Source: Chitinophagaceae bacterium | GTDB lineage: Bacteria > Bacteroidota > Bacteroidia > Chitinophagales > Chitinophagaceae | DNA: 16,776 nucleotides | Assembly: GCA_003167015.1 (NCBI GenBank) | Contig: PMUF01000409.1 | Location: 1-16,776, forward strand | Direction: 5' to 3' | Shown here: piece after piece, positions 1-7,876 of the stretch | Position numbering within the stretch: the first letter of the stretch is position 1 | How the letters are laid out: each line of letters starts with the position of its first letter | Made by a program: the position numbers and the translations under genes | Notes under the pieces: generated by a model | Databases searched by the model: none | The model's input: only the letters and a program-made list of their open reading frames with translations | What the model was told of the DNA's origin: nothing

Positions 1-2
1 AA

Positions 3-392
3 ATAGAGTGTACCGGAAGCCTGCGTTTCCTGGGAAAGGGTTTGGAGGCGGGGGATAATGTCGGCCTGGGGGCCGATAATTTTTATGGTTGTGCCGGGGG
101 CATTACGATAGGGCAGGACACGATCGTCGGTAATTATGTGAGCTTCCATGCGGAAAATCATATCTATTCCGGAACCGATGTCCCTATCCGGCTGCAGGGC
201 GTGACACACCAGGGCATCCGGATAGGCAGCAATTGCTGGATCGGGGCGAAGTCCACGATCCTGGATGGTGCGGTGATCGAAGATGGGTGCGTTATTGCCG
301 CGGGTGCGCTGGTCATCGCGGGCGTCTATAAGGAAAATGGGATCTATGGGGGTGTGCCCGCAAAATTATTAAAAGGTCGTTTGGATGCATAG
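3..392 (+). CDS. Hexapeptide-repeat (LbH) acyltransferase, 5' end cut by window edge
   Basis: The reading frame is open from the first bases of the window to the TAG at 390-392, so the true start lies upstream and about 129 C-terminal residues are visible. A TTG at 42 could be read as a start, but the residues before it continue without a stop and an LbH protein of this kind would be longer. The sequence shows the left-handed beta-helix pattern of hexad repeats (for example IGSNCWIGAKSTILDGAVI, then VIAAGALV) and ends in YGGVPAKLLKG, the typical close of sugar or serine O-acetyltransferases. The family transfers an acetyl group from acetyl-CoA to a sugar hydroxyl. Next to polymerase and glycosyltransferase genes it probably acetylates an exopolysaccharide or O-antigen sugar, but the acceptor cannot be told. 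It overlaps the next gene by 8 bases. Confidence 0.88.
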   Translation: MECTGSLRFLGKGLEAGDNVGLGADNFYGCAGGITIGQDTIVGNYVSFHAENHIYSGTDVPIRLQGVTHQGIRIGSNCWIGAKSTILDGAVIEDGCVIAAGALVIAGVYKENGIYGGVPAKLLKGRLDA

Positions 393-1614
393 TTCTGAAC
401 TCTATATCAACAAATACTACCCTATTGCCCTCCTGTATTTCTTTTTCAACGGGGTCTTTCTCCCGGAGGGATTGCTTTATACGACTTTACTGACCCCCTT
501 TTTTCTGATCTGGCTGCTCAGGTATCCCACCATCAAATATATCGGCTATTTCTTCCTGTTCACGATTCCGCTGGGGTTTATCCATTGGTCCAATGGCATC
601 GAGGATTATCCGTACTATTTCAAGTCCTATTTTGCCATCTTTGCAGTGTTTGTATTCTGCATTGCCTTTTATCAATATCTCGAGAACTGTCATACGCTGC
701 GGACCATTTTCAGGAAAATACTGATCTTCAATGCAGTGATGACGGTGCTGTCGCTGCTGATCCTTTTTTTCGTTCCGCCTTTACGGGATGTATTCTGGAT
801 GGACAACAATATGGCGCTGGGAAAAATAACTGTCATGCGGCTCCGGATGCTGACCTATGAGCCCTCCTATTATTCGACTTTGTTTACCCCCATAGTGATG
901 TATTATCTGCTGAAGGCCTTTCGGCGGGAAGTGCCGAATACCTGGCTCTACTACTTGCTGGCGCTGGTTCCGCTGTTCCTTTCGTTGTCTTTCGGCGTCA
1001 TCCTGGCCACTGGTTTAGCCCTTCTCCTTATCTTCATCAAGAACAGCAGACAGGTTATTTTCAGTAGCAAAAACTTCAGATACTTCGCAGGGGGATTATT
1101 CCTGCTGACGGCGATAACGGTCTTTGTGGCCGTTTATTACCCGGACAATATAGTATTCAGGCGGATGGATAATGTTTTTTCGGGCAACGATCCCTCCTTT
1201 AAGGGGCGCACGTTCGACTCGTTCGACATGAGCTGGGATATCGCCAAGAAGAAAAGCATTGCTTTTGGCGTAGGGTTTGGCCAGACCAAGATCCTGGGCC
1301 TGCCCGTGTTCATCAAAAAGTATAACAATTACAGATTTACCGTCAAGGATATCGGGATACCGAATACGACGGGCGACACTTTTGCCACGTTGGGGTTGAT
1401 CGTCCTGGTCTTCAAATTCTTTCTCGAGTTCTATTTCTTCTTCAAAACGAGAGTATATTCCAACCAGTACCGGCTGGCATTGTTCCTGTTCATTTTCATT
1501 TACCAGTTCACCGGTGGTTTTTTGACGAACATCGCCGAATATGTGTTGTGGATCATGGCCTTCAAAGCAGATCTCTTCCCGGAATTCAATGAGTTAAAAA
1601 CCGAAACGGCATGA
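385..1614 (+). CDS. Wzy-like polysaccharide polymerase (polytopic membrane protein)
   Basis: This 409-residue protein is dominated by hydrophobic segments (roughly ten predicted helices by eye) with short loops, as in O-antigen/exopolysaccharide polymerases. A typical feature is an Arg-rich loop followed by the EPSYYS motif at residues 159-164 (RLRMLTYEPSYYS), which resembles the R...EPS(Y/F) signature seen in many Wzy-type proteins. A long polar loop around residues 255-330 contains GVGFGQTK and would face the periplasm. The proposed role is joining lipid-linked repeat units into a polymer in the inner membrane. The ATG at 385 lies inside the end of the acyltransferase gene, and the stop overlaps the start of the GT4 gene (ATGA), so all three are likely translationally coupled. 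Wzy families are poorly conserved, so the assignment rests on topology, motif and context; a flippase or ligase-type role is less likely. Confidence 0.75.
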   Translation: MHSSELYINKYYPIALLYFFFNGVFLPEGLLYTTLLTPFFLIWLLRYPTIKYIGYFFLFTIPLGFIHWSNGIEDYPYYFKSYFAIFAVFVFCIAFYQYLENCHTLRTIFRKILIFNAVMTVLSLLILFFVPPLRDVFWMDNNMALGKITVMRLRMLTYEPSYYSTLFTPIVMYYLLKAFRREVPNTWLYYLLALVPLFLSLSFGVILATGLALLLIFIKNSRQVIFSSKNFRYFAGGLFLLTAITVFVAVYYPDNIVFRRMDNVFSGNDPSFKGRTFDSFDMSWDIAKKKSIAFGVGFGQTKILGLPVFIKKYNNYRFTVKDIGIPNTTGDTFATLGLIVLVFKFFLEFYFFFKTRVYSNQYRLALFLFIFIYQFTGGFLTNIAEYVLWIMAFKADLFPEFNELKTETA

Positions 1615-2705
1615 GGGTCCTGTTCATTGCCAGGTCGACCCTGTACAAAGACAAGGGCGGAGATACCGTGCAGGTCCTGCAGACAGCGGAACAACTGAGG
1701 AAACTACAGATAGAAGTGGATATAAAGCTGACCAATGAGGTCATCGCGTATGAACCGTACGATCTGCTTCATTTCTTCAACATCATCAGGCCCGCAGACA
1801 TCCTGCACCATATCCGGGCTTCCGGAAAGCCGTATGTCGTTTCGACGATCTTCGTGGACTATTCGGAATATGAGAAAAAGTCCCGGAAAGGGTTGGCCGG
1901 GTTATTGTTCCGGGTACTATCTCCCGACCAGATCGAGTACCTTAAAGTTGTTGCGCGGCGTGTGGTCAATGGGGAGAAGATCATCAGTCCAGGCTATCTG
2001 TGGTATGGTCAGCGGGGCTCGATCCGCAGGATCATCCGGGGCGCCGGCATGTTGCTACCCAATTCAGCCAGTGAATATCGCAGGCTTTATGCGCATTTCA
2101 AGGCAGAAGCCCGGTATGAGGTGATTCCCAATGCTATCGATCCCCTGCTGTTCCATCAGGCAGGGGTCGCGCAGCGGCAGCAGGACATGGTTATCTGCGT
2201 AGGCCGGATCGAAGGCCGGAAGAACCAGCTGAATCTTATCCGGGCTCTTAACGGTACGGCATACAGGCTATTCATCATTGGCTCGCCCTCGGCCAATCAG
2301 GCGGCATACTACAAGGCGTGCAGGGAAGAAGCCGGGCCGAATGTCACCTTCGTCAGCGCCACCAGCCAGGAAGAGCTGACCGGTTATTATTCTACCGCCA
2401 GGGTGCATGTGCTGCCCAGCTGGTTTGAAACGACGGGGTTAAGCAGCCTGGAAGCCGCGGCGATGGGATGCAGGCTTGTGATCACGGACAAAGGCGATAC
2501 GAGAGAGTATTTTGAAGACTATGCCTTTTATTGTGATCCGGCCTCTCCGGAATCCATATTAGCGGCTGTGGAACGGGCAGCGGCAGCGGAGGAAGACGGG
2601 ACGTTGCGGAGAAAGATATTCTCGGAATACACCTGGCAGCAGACTGCGCGACGCACCGCTGACGCATACAGCAAGCTGCTGCTTTTTACATTTACTGAAA
2701 AATAG
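1611..2705 (+). CDS. GT4-family glycosyltransferase (group 1)
   Basis: This 364-residue cytoplasmic GT-B fold enzyme would transfer a sugar from a nucleotide-sugar donor to a lipid-linked or glycan acceptor. The N-terminal domain starts MRVLFIARST and has the Gly-rich KGGDTVQV loop near residue 15, usual for GT4 acceptor domains. The C-terminal donor domain shows GRIEGRKN (198-205), the first-sheet motif of the donor Rossmann domain, and the EX7E motif at E273 and E281 (WFETTGLSSLEAAAMGC), with retaining chemistry expected. Length is normal for the family. The start codon overlaps the stop of the polymerase gene (ATGA), which points to translational coupling. Donor and linkage cannot be read from the sequence. 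Some GC-rich alternative reading frames inside are shadows. Confidence 0.9.
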   Translation: MRVLFIARSTLYKDKGGDTVQVLQTAEQLRKLQIEVDIKLTNEVIAYEPYDLLHFFNIIRPADILHHIRASGKPYVVSTIFVDYSEYEKKSRKGLAGLLFRVLSPDQIEYLKVVARRVVNGEKIISPGYLWYGQRGSIRRIIRGAGMLLPNSASEYRRLYAHFKAEARYEVIPNAIDPLLFHQAGVAQRQQDMVICVGRIEGRKNQLNLIRALNGTAYRLFIIGSPSANQAAYYKACREEAGPNVTFVSATSQEELTGYYSTARVHVLPSWFETTGLSSLEAAAMGCRLVITDKGDTREYFEDYAFYCDPASPESILAAVERAAAAEEDGTLRRKIFSEYTWQQTARRTADAYSKLLLFTFTEK

Positions 2706-2754
2706 CGTATTTTGGCGGCTGGTTAATATTACCTATGGTATCCAACAAAATGAA

Positions 2755-2762
2755 AAGGGAGG
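2755..2762 (+). promoter_or_regulatory. Shine-Dalgarno-like site before the O-antigen ligase gene
   Basis: AAGGGAGG lies 4 bases before the ATG at 2767. It is a purine-rich, SD-like stretch and supports that start. Most other starts in the window have no comparable site, as is common in Bacteroidota, so this gene may rely on independent initiation rather than coupling; 61 bases separate it from the preceding gene. Confidence 0.5.
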
Positions 2763-2766
2763 CTTT

Positions 2767-4059
2767 ATGACCTTATTGGGAAGGAAGCCTGTTTTTATCG
2801 TGGTAGTCGCGGTTCTTTTTACTACACTTTTTTCCTTTTTTAACCTGAACAGCTACTGTATCATTCTGCTGCTGGCCTGCCGGCTGTTTTTGGATGGTCC
2901 GGTAACGGCGCTTAAAACCGCCTTTAACAATAAATTCTTTCTCGCCTATTTCGCCTTTTGTCTCATCGAAACGGCCGGACTGCTTCATACGCATAACTTC
3001 GCGACCGGCGCCAACGCCGTGGCAAAGGATGCCACGCTGACGGTGATTGCGTTTGCTTTCTGTGCCGGGCCTTTCGCCAACGAATCGGAATACAGGAGGC
3101 TGATCACGGTCTACAGCCTGCTGGTCTTCAGTGCATCTTTTTATTGCCTGGTCATGGCATTCCGGTTATATCTCCTTCGGAGGGACCCTTCCGTTTTCTT
3201 TTATCATCCGTTGACGGTCCCGATCTCGCAAAATGCCGTTTTCTATTCCGTCTATGTTTTGTTCGCCCTGCAGTTCCTGCTATTCTCCAAAGGCGCTCTG
3301 CAGATCGATTTCCTGTCCGCGAAAGTGAGAAAATGGTGCCGTATTTTTCTGATCGTCTTTTTCATGCTGATGATCGTGTTGTTGTCTTCCAAACTTATAC
3401 TGATCATCGCCCTGCTGATGCTGGTCAGTTTCTTCTTCCATTATTCCTGGGCAAATAAAAGGGCGCTGGTGCTGGCGGGGTCGGCGGGACTGTGCCTGGT
3501 CATCGGGCTGACCTTCACCGACAATCCAGTCAGGGAGAGATTCGCGAAAATGGCAGACGGTGACGCTGTTGCCACTCCCCAGGGGGAATACAACCCGGGA
3601 ACGAGTTTCAGTGCGCTGCAGCTAAGGGCACTGGAATGGCGATTTGCCGTTCAAATACTCCGTCAGCGAGACGCGTGGCTATTCGGGGTAAGTCCCGGGG
3701 ACAGCCAGGACCTGCTGGACGGAAAATACATCGCCGCCAATATGTATATCGGGAACCCGGCTGACGGGCCGCACCGGAAGATAAGGGGATTCATCGGTTA
3801 CAATTTTCACAATCAATTTATTGAAACGCTGGTCCGTTCGGGTATCATCGGGCTGATCAGCCTGCTGGTCATTTTCTTTTTGCTGGCCGGCATGGCCTGG
3901 CAATGGAAGACAAAGGAAGCATTTTTCACCGTCATGACGCTGGTGGCGTTCTTTATTCCGCAATCACCGCTGACCATGCAGCACGGTGTTTTTCTTTTCT
4001 GTTTTTTCCCTCTTTTGCTGCTGTATAGCCCCAAGGGCTCCGCAGTGCCCAGCCACTGA
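2767..4059 (+). CDS. O-antigen ligase / Wzy-type polytopic membrane protein
   Basis: This 430-residue integral membrane protein has about ten to twelve hydrophobic segments and a large polar loop at roughly residues 255-345. The diagnostic stretch is YNFHNQFIETLVRSGIIG at about 345-362, matching the HN...L(E)...G(I/L)(I/L)G motif of the O-antigen ligase/polymerase domain (Wzy_C, WaaL-like), with H348 as the likely functional His. Proteins of this family either ligate a finished glycan to lipid A core or to protein, or polymerise repeat units. The locus already has another Wzy-like protein (385-1614), so this one may be the ligase, but that is inference. It starts at an ATG with a good SD-like site and converges tail-to-tail with the GT2 gene, leaving only 7 bases between stops and no room for a normal terminator. 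Confidence 0.82.
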   Translation: MTLLGRKPVFIVVVAVLFTTLFSFFNLNSYCIILLLACRLFLDGPVTALKTAFNNKFFLAYFAFCLIETAGLLHTHNFATGANAVAKDATLTVIAFAFCAGPFANESEYRRLITVYSLLVFSASFYCLVMAFRLYLLRRDPSVFFYHPLTVPISQNAVFYSVYVLFALQFLLFSKGALQIDFLSAKVRKWCRIFLIVFFMLMIVLLSSKLILIIALLMLVSFFFHYSWANKRALVLAGSAGLCLVIGLTFTDNPVRERFAKMADGDAVATPQGEYNPGTSFSALQLRALEWRFAVQILRQRDAWLFGVSPGDSQDLLDGKYIAANMYIGNPADGPHRKIRGFIGYNFHNQFIETLVRSGIIGLISLLVIFFLLAGMAWQWKTKEAFFTVMTLVAFFIPQSPLTMQHGVFLFCFFPLLLLYSPKGSAVPSH

Positions 4060-4066
4060 ACAGCGC

Positions 4067-4837
4067 TCAGCCACGGCACATCCTGATGAGAAATCCGAGG
4101 CCGGATCTTTTCAGCAATTTGGGGGCGCTGATGGCCAGGACATGTTTATAAAAATAAAGCCGGTGCCGTATTTTCCGGTGGGGCAGATGGCGGTTCTTGA
4201 TCGAAAGGGTTTCCCGGCAACCGAGGAGCCAGCGGGTATCGCTGAGGCCATCCCAGCGCATATTGGCCAGGACTTCAGAGAGACGGTTAAACCGGCAGCC
4301 ATTGATCATCAGTCGCAGCAGCAGGTCATAGTCCATCGCGCATTTATATTGTTTGTCAAAGAGGCCAAACCGGTCATAGCAGTTTTTTCTGACAAAAACG
4401 GTAGGATGGTTGATCCGCATTTCCTGGCGCAAACGGGTATGATCACCCGTGAAAACAAAATCCGGCTGACCGTCCCTCCAGAGCTGCAAGTCGCCGTATA
4501 CGACGTCATACCCTTCCATGGCGCGGACGGCTTTTTCGATCGCGCCATCCGCATACCAGTCATCGGCATTGATCATCCCGACGATCTCTCCCTTTGCCCG
4601 CAGCAGACCTTTATTGAATGCGTCGCTGATGCCCTCATCTTTTTCACTGATAAGGTCCGTAACCGTATCGCGGAATCGCTGAACGATGCTGAGGGTATTG
4701 TCGGTGGAACCGCCGTCCACGATTATATACTGAAGATTCGGGTAGTTCTGCCGTTGAACGCTGCGGATGGCATCTTCAATGTGTTTTTCTCCGTTGTATA
4801 CGATGGTGATGATGGAGACCAGCGGCCATCTATCCAT
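4067..4837 (-). CDS. GT2-family glycosyltransferase
   Basis: This 256-residue GT-A fold transferase starts with the classic PLVSIITIVYNGEKHIEDAI, and carries DGGSTDNT at residues 41-48 (nucleotide binding) and NADDWY at 90-95, in which D92/D93 form the metal-binding DXD-like element. EKDEGISDAFNKGL (65-78) is typical of the WcaA/colanic-type branch of GT2. The C-terminal part has MDYDLLLRL, the usual ED-like acceptor/catalytic segment (here D-Y-D). It would add one sugar to the growing repeat unit on the cytoplasmic face. It is the only gene of the polysaccharide cluster on the minus strand, is transcribed from the 166-base gap shared with the ABC exporter, and converges with the ligase gene. 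A long open frame on the other strand over it is a shadow. Donor unknown. Confidence 0.92.
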   Translation of the reverse strand: MDRWPLVSIITIVYNGEKHIEDAIRSVQRQNYPNLQYIIVDGGSTDNTLSIVQRFRDTVTDLISEKDEGISDAFNKGLLRAKGEIVGMINADDWYADGAIEKAVRAMEGYDVVYGDLQLWRDGQPDFVFTGDHTRLRQEMRINHPTVFVRKNCYDRFGLFDKQYKCAMDYDLLLRLMINGCRFNRLSEVLANMRWDGLSDTRWLLGCRETLSIKNRHLPHRKIRHRLYFYKHVLAISAPKLLKRSGLGFLIRMCRG

Positions 4838-5003
4838 AAATTTAAGTCTTTTGAGGTACTAAGCCTAACCGGCAAAGATCGCTGAAAAAACAATTCGGCG
4901 GATCTTTTGTTTGTCATTCTATGCCACGGCCAGCTTAGGGGAGTAAAATACAAATCCGCCCTAAAACGGCACTTGTGGTTTTTTTACGAAATTTGGCAGC
5001 AAA
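4838..5003. promoter_or_regulatory. Divergent intergenic region between GT2 and ABC exporter genes
   Basis: These 166 AT-richer bases must hold the promoters of both divergent genes. An imperfect inverted repeat is visible: AAAGATC at 4874-4880 pairs with GATCTTT at 4901-4907, and the flanking GC/GCG extends it with a bulge. On the minus strand the left arm reads GATCTTTG, close to the TAnnTTTG -7 element of Bacteroidota, 36 bases before the GT2 start, but no TTG -33 element sits at the right distance. Nothing stronger can be assigned. Confidence 0.35.
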
Positions 5004-6821
5004 ATGAGAACACTTTTAAAATACCTAAAACCCTACAGATGGCTGGTGGTCCTGGCCCTGGGGCTGGCGGCCATCAACCAGTCCTTTTCGATGCTGGACC
5101 CGTACTTTTTCGGCCAGATACTGGACAATTTTGCGGCCCACCCCAAAGAGGTGGGTCATTATGATGCGCAAAAGGTGTGGCATTCGGATGGGCCTCGCAG
5201 CCAGGCACAATTCGTCTGGCAGGTAATGGGGTACCTCGGCATCCTGATCGGGGTTGCGATGGTATCGAGGATTGCGAAGGCCTTCCAGGATTACTGTGGT
5301 AATGTGATCGTGCAGAAGTTCGGCGCAACCATCTTCACTTCCGGTCTGCAGCATTCCATGGCATTGCCTTTCAGTGAATTCGAGGACCAGCGAAGCGGCG
5401 AGACCCTGTCGATCCTGACGAAGGTGCGAACGGACACGGAAAAATTCATTCTTTCCTTCATCAACGTGCTGTTCACCATCCTCGTGGGTGTCGTTTTCGT
5501 ATCGGTGTATTCTTTCTGGCTGCATTGGTCGATCATGCCGATCTATGTGTTGGGCATGATCCTGTTATCCGTGCTGACCAGCCTGCTGAGCAAGAAGATC
5601 AAGCGGCTGCAGAAGAAGATCGTGGCGGACACCAATGCGCTGGCTGGAAGTACTACGGAGTCCCTGCGGAATATCGAGCTGGTCAAGAGCCTGGGGCTGA
5701 CGGACCAGGAGGTGAAACGGCTGAACCAGAATACCTTCAAGATACTTGAGCTGGAGCTGACGAAGGTAAAAGGAATCCGGTCGCTGAGCTTTATCCAGGG
5801 CACCTTCGTGAATTTCCTGCGGCAGGCGATCATGTTCCTTTTACTCTGGCTGGTATTCAAGGGCAGGCTGACTACCGGGGAAGTGATGACGATGGTATTT
5901 TATTCCTTCTTTATTTTCGGGCCCCTGCAGGAGTTGGGCAATATCATTCTTTCCTACCGGGAGGCGGAGGCCTCGATGAACAATTTCGATGCTTTGATGA
6001 AGAAGACGCCAGAATTGCCGCCTGCCGAACCCCGGCACCTGGCCCGGGTGCACAGTCTTGCCTTCAGGGATGTGGTGTTCCGTCACCAGACGGCCCAGCA
6101 TAATGCGATCGATCATATCAGCTTTGAGGTCAGCAAGGGGGAGACGCTGGCTTTTGTGGGACCTTCAGGCAGCGGGAAGACGACGCTGATGAAGCTGCTG
6201 GTAGGTCTGTACCGGCCCCGGTCGGGCAATATCCTGTACAATGGTCTTGACGAGGGGATGATCGATTTCGAGGACCTTCGGCGGCAGATCGGTTTTGTGA
6301 CCCAGGACACCCAGCTGTTTGCCGGGACCATTAAAGAGAATCTTTTGTTTGTCTATCCCGGCGCAACCGAGTCGGATTTGCAGGATGCCCTGCGAAAGGC
6401 TTCGTGTACGAATCTGCTGGCGAGGGCGGAGAAGGGGATCGATACGATGATCGGCGAAGGCGGGTTGAAATTATCGGGTGGGGAGAAGCAGCGGCTAAGC
6501 ATTGCCCGGGCGCTGTTGCGGAAGCCTGCTTTGCTTATCTTCGATGAGGCGACTTCGGCGCTGGATTCGCTGACGGAAGAAGATATTACGCGGACGATAC
6601 GGGAGGTCTCTTCACAGGGAGACCAGATCACGATCATGATTGCGCACCGGCTGTCGACGATCATGCATGCGGACAGGATCTACGTGCTGGAAAAGGGAGA
6701 GGTCGAGGAAGTGGGGACGCATGCGGGCCTGTTGGCGGCAAAGGGCTTATATTATGCCATGTGGCGGCAGCAGATAGGGGAAAGGAAATATGCCGCGGCG
6801 GGAGTAACGGCAAACTCTTAA
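5004..6821 (+). CDS. Type I ABC exporter, fused permease-ATPase (MsbA-like half-transporter)
   Basis: This 605-residue half-transporter would act as a dimer in the inner membrane. The N-terminal half holds the six-helix ABC membrane domain (roughly residues 15-320). The ATPase follows: Walker A GPSGSGKTT at 386-394, Q-loop in FVTQDTQLFAGTIKENL, signature LSGGEKQR at about 490-497, Walker B LLIFDEATSALD at about 510-521, and the H-loop IAHRLST at about 546-552. All catalytic residues are present, so it should be active. The family exports lipids, lipid-linked glycans, peptides or drugs; placement beside surface-glycan genes favours lipid or glycolipid export, but the substrate is not shown. 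A loop of roughly 25 polar residues (HPKEVGHYDAQKVW...) between the first two helices is longer than in MsbA. The stop is 14 bases before the rhodanese start. Confidence 0.95.
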   Translation: MRTLLKYLKPYRWLVVLALGLAAINQSFSMLDPYFFGQILDNFAAHPKEVGHYDAQKVWHSDGPRSQAQFVWQVMGYLGILIGVAMVSRIAKAFQDYCGNVIVQKFGATIFTSGLQHSMALPFSEFEDQRSGETLSILTKVRTDTEKFILSFINVLFTILVGVVFVSVYSFWLHWSIMPIYVLGMILLSVLTSLLSKKIKRLQKKIVADTNALAGSTTESLRNIELVKSLGLTDQEVKRLNQNTFKILELELTKVKGIRSLSFIQGTFVNFLRQAIMFLLLWLVFKGRLTTGEVMTMVFYSFFIFGPLQELGNIILSYREAEASMNNFDALMKKTPELPPAEPRHLARVHSLAFRDVVFRHQTAQHNAIDHISFEVSKGETLAFVGPSGSGKTTLMKLLVGLYRPRSGNILYNGLDEGMIDFEDLRRQIGFVTQDTQLFAGTIKENLLFVYPGATESDLQDALRKASCTNLLARAEKGIDTMIGEGGLKLSGGEKQRLSIARALLRKPALLIFDEATSALDSLTEEDITRTIREVSSQGDQITIMIAHRLSTIMHADRIYVLEKGEVEEVGTHAGLLAAKGLYYAMWRQQIGERKYAAAGVTANS

Positions 6822-6835
6822 AACAATATAAAGAT

Positions 6836-7150
6836 ATGAGCTGGTTAACGGAACTCTTTGGCGGTGGTGGGGGGGTCAGGCAGGCCTTGCAGGAAGGCGC
6901 GGTGATCATCGACCTGCGTACCGCCTATGAATACGACCAGGGGCATATTCCCCGGTCGCTCAACATTCCCGCCGACCGGATCAAGGCCAATATAGACAGG
7001 ATACGCGATCTGCGTAAGCCCGTGATCCTTTGCTGCGGCAACGGCACGCATTGCTGGGAGGCGGCGGAATATCTGCGGAACGCCGGGCTGACTCATGTGA
7101 TCAATGGGGGGAGCTGGCAGAGTTTGCTGCGGAAGGTGCAGAAAAGATAG
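6836..7150 (+). CDS. Single-domain rhodanese-like protein
   Basis: This 104-residue protein has a single rhodanese fold: AVIIDLRTAYEYDQGHIPRSLNIP (22-45) is the typical first half, with D26, R28 and the GHIP motif, and the active-site loop CGNGTHC (67-73) carries C67 as the predicted persulfide-forming Cys. The loop usually reads CxxGxRS or similar; here the last position is a second Cys (C73) and C66 precedes the catalytic Cys, so the loop is unusually Cys-rich. The family moves sulfane sulfur to an acceptor. I chose the ATG at 6836 rather than an in-frame ATG at 6761, because the upstream one lies inside the ABC gene and adds residues that do not look like rhodanese. It is probably co-transcribed with the exporter; a functional link is not evident. 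Confidence 0.85.
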   Translation: MSWLTELFGGGGGVRQALQEGAVIIDLRTAYEYDQGHIPRSLNIPADRIKANIDRIRDLRKPVILCCGNGTHCWEAAEYLRNAGLTHVINGGSWQSLLRKVQKR

Positions 7151-7173
7151 CGCCCGCGAGTGGTCGCGGGCGC
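7150..7173. other. Perfect 10-bp stem-loop at the rhodanese stop codon
   Basis: GCGCCCGCGA (7150-7159) pairs perfectly with TCGCGGGCGC (7164-7173) around a GTGG loop. The stem includes the last base of the rhodanese stop codon. No T-tract follows on the plus strand; on the minus strand TATCTTTTC follows, which is weak. A second, smaller hairpin, AGGGGA at 7198-7203 with TCCCCT at 7211-7216, follows. Both sit between convergent transcription units, so they may serve as a transcript-end structure for either side, but this is not a classical intrinsic terminator. Confidence 0.55.
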
Positions 7174-7237
7174 CGGGAGTGAGGTGACGCATGGACGAGG
7201 GGATGGGGCGTCCCCTGTTGGAAAAAGGCGCCTGTCG

Positions 7238-7867
7238 TTATTTAATGATAATGATCTTTTGGGTAGTGACTTTGGACTGCTGTCTTATCTGCACGAAATA
7301 AAGGCCGTTGACCAGATTGCCAAGGGGTAAATAAATGGTTGTAGCGGCCTCATTATAGAGACTGTAGACGGTACGACCGGTTTCATCGAAAACGATAATA
7401 GCTGCATTGGCCAGATTGGCGGCACTGCCGGTGATGGTGACGGAGCCCCTGCCGACAGTTGGGTAGACCAGGAGCGGGGAGGATGCCGGCAGTGGTGCCG
7501 GTGAAAACTTTGCCAATGGATCGCCGACGACCGAAACTCCGGTGTCACCACATGTCTGAATGCTGGCGGTGAAAAGACCTGTGGTGATATTTGCCTCAAA
7601 ATTGTCGCTGAATACGATTATAGCGCTGCTCAGGGAATCTGAAGGAGCAGTCGCGATCAACTGTGTAGTTCCAGTCGCCGAAGCGCTAATATAGCCTGAA
7701 GTTCGGCTGCCAACCGAAATCCACCTGCCGAGTGTGTCACCGGTTGGCAATACCCCACCAGGAAGAGTAGAAGCATCAAATATAACCGAATCCCTGGGAC
7801 AAGCTTGTCCATATGCATAGCCGGATGCTATGATGAGCAAAAAGCTCCAGATAGCTTTGAATTTCAT
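7238..7867 (-). CDS. Small exported protein with T9SS C-terminal sorting domain
   Basis: This 209-residue protein has an N-terminal signal peptide (KFKAIWSFLLIIASGYAYG, likely cleaved near residue 21), a central beta-rich region with two Cys (C23 and C106) that could form a disulfide, and a type A T9SS sorting domain at about residues 131-209 (LLVYPTVGRGSVTITG, DETGRTVYSL, NGLYFVQI, ending in KIIIIK). T9SS carries such proteins through the outer membrane and the domain is then cleaved or attached to the surface. The mature region between signal and sorting domain is about 110 residues with no recognised enzyme motif; it looks like a small adhesin or structural domain, but its function is unknown. 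It lies 9 bases downstream of the fibre-like gene and is probably in one transcript with it. Confidence 0.88.
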   Translation of the reverse strand: MKFKAIWSFLLIIASGYAYGQACPRDSVIFDASTLPGGVLPTGDTLGRWISVGSRTSGYISASATGTTQLIATAPSDSLSSAIIVFSDNFEANITTGLFTASIQTCGDTGVSVVGDPLAKFSPAPLPASSPLLVYPTVGRGSVTITGSAANLANAAIIVFDETGRTVYSLYNEAATTIYLPLGNLVNGLYFVQIRQQSKVTTQKIIIIK

Positions 7868-7876
7868 AATAAGATA

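Noticed and set aside
3541..3800. GC-rich polar loop of the ligase protein as a possible frameshift
   Set aside because: Codon use and residue composition stay normal through the loop and the frame remains open; it matches the large periplasmic loop expected in this family.
3986..4885. Long plus-strand open frame over the GT2 gene
   Set aside because: It is the complement of a clearly conserved glycosyltransferase, has no recognisable domains and its start is inside the ligase gene.
4897..4960. GGCGGAT and ATCCGCC inverted repeat in the GT2/ABC gap
   Set aside because: Arms are 7 bp and 50 bases apart, which is within chance and not a plausible operator or hairpin.
6761..6835. Upstream in-frame ATG for the rhodanese
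   Set aside because: It lies within the end of the ABC exporter gene and the added residues do not resemble a rhodanese N-terminus; the ATG at 6836 fits better.
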